This document shows positions 63,760 through 64,000 of a DNA stretch of 64,000 nucleotides, one piece after another. Positions within the stretch are counted from its first letter, which is position 1, and each line of letters begins with the position of its first letter. Both the position numbers and the translations under genes were made by a program. The notes beneath the pieces are model-generated. The model was not told the origin of the DNA and ran no database searches. It saw only the letters and a program-made list of their open reading frames with translations. This DNA comes from Paraburkholderia podalyriae (lineage in GTDB: Bacteria; Pseudomonadota; Gammaproteobacteria; Burkholderiales; Burkholderiaceae): contig NZ_VZQQ01000013.1 in the NCBI RefSeq assembly GCF_014397785.1, forward strand, positions 124,001-188,000, in the 5' to 3' direction.

Positions 63760-64000
63760 ATGGCAGATTCCGTAGCATCCCCGCAGTACAGACCCCGGCG
63801 CGTCGCTTCGAAGAAGCAGCGCGAGGGTGCCGTTTCCACCGAAACCGAAAACAAGCTGGCGCGCGCCGCGCGCTCGGCGCAACGCCTTGCGCAACTGAGC
63901 AGCGTCGCGCGCGACCACAGCACGCTCGACCTGTTTCCTGACGATCCGACCCGCGCGACGCTCGAGGCGATGAACATCGACGTCCGCCAAGGCACACTGC
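63760..64000 (+). CDS. Hypothetical protein, cut by right edge
   Basis: An open frame runs from ATG at 63760 to the window end without stop (80 codons). It begins MADSVASPQYRPRRVASKKQ, continues LARAARSAQRLAQLSSVARD and reaches FPDDPTRATLEAMNIDV. An in-frame stop at 63709 limits the start. Codon use looks coding. No domain is visible in this part. Confidence 0.55.
   Translation, partial: MADSVASPQYRPRRVASKKQREGAVSTETENKLARAARSAQRLAQLSSVARDHSTLDLFPDDPTRATLEAMNIDVRQGTL

Overview
The window is high-GC DNA with dense short operons, many LysR/GntR/IclR/AraC regulators each beside a catabolic cluster, an H-NS/Bph-type nucleoid protein and typical soil-bacterium transporters. This points to a Burkholderiaceae genome of the Paraburkholderia/Caballeronia type, probably a chromosomal region specialised in catabolism. 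No rRNA, tRNA, CRISPR array, insertion sequence or phage was seen.

Bases 1-14969 hold an aromatic-degradation region. A flavin reductase (cut by the left edge), a VanB-type reductase, both subunits of a Rieske ring-hydroxylating dioxygenase, a small unknown protein, a SnoaL-like protein, an amidase and an SDR together match the gene content of indole-3-acetate (iac) clusters. The monooxygenase iacA would have to lie left of the window. Inside it sits a second module (3681-8155: LysR, family III CoA-transferase, crotonase, MFS transporter). Next come an NRAMP-like metal transporter preceded by two short leader ORFs, a BON-domain protein, a field of about 20-bp repeats (18193-18887) and an SDR. 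Bases 19885-24530 hold LysR, family III CoA-transferase, HMG-CoA-lyase-like enzyme and MFS transporter, laid out like the 3681-8155 module.

Bases 24923-32399 form a GntR-controlled cluster (aminotransferase of the serine-glyoxylate type, MFS carrier, hydratase, large FAD/Fe-S dehydrogenase) with two matching palindromic operators. Then follow AraC, an EamA exporter, a secreted beta-propeller protein, a cyclic-nucleotide-domain/flavin oxidoreductase fusion, a DedA-rhodanese fusion, and a GntP permease with a sigma-54 promoter facing its enhancer-binding regulator. Bases 44660-52895 hold small unknowns, a serine hydrolase, an H-NS protein, more copies of the repeat, prfC, a degenerate acyl-CoA synthetase/acetyltransferase and a hypothetical protein.

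Bases 52998-57597 are an IclR-controlled non-phosphorylative L-fucose operon (dehydrogenase, lactonase, dehydrogenase, hydrolase) without its dehydratase. A low-GC candidate toxin-immunity pair follows (57892-59183), then a thioesterase, a chemoreceptor, a cold-shock protein, an AGE-family sugar isomerase and a gene cut by the right edge.
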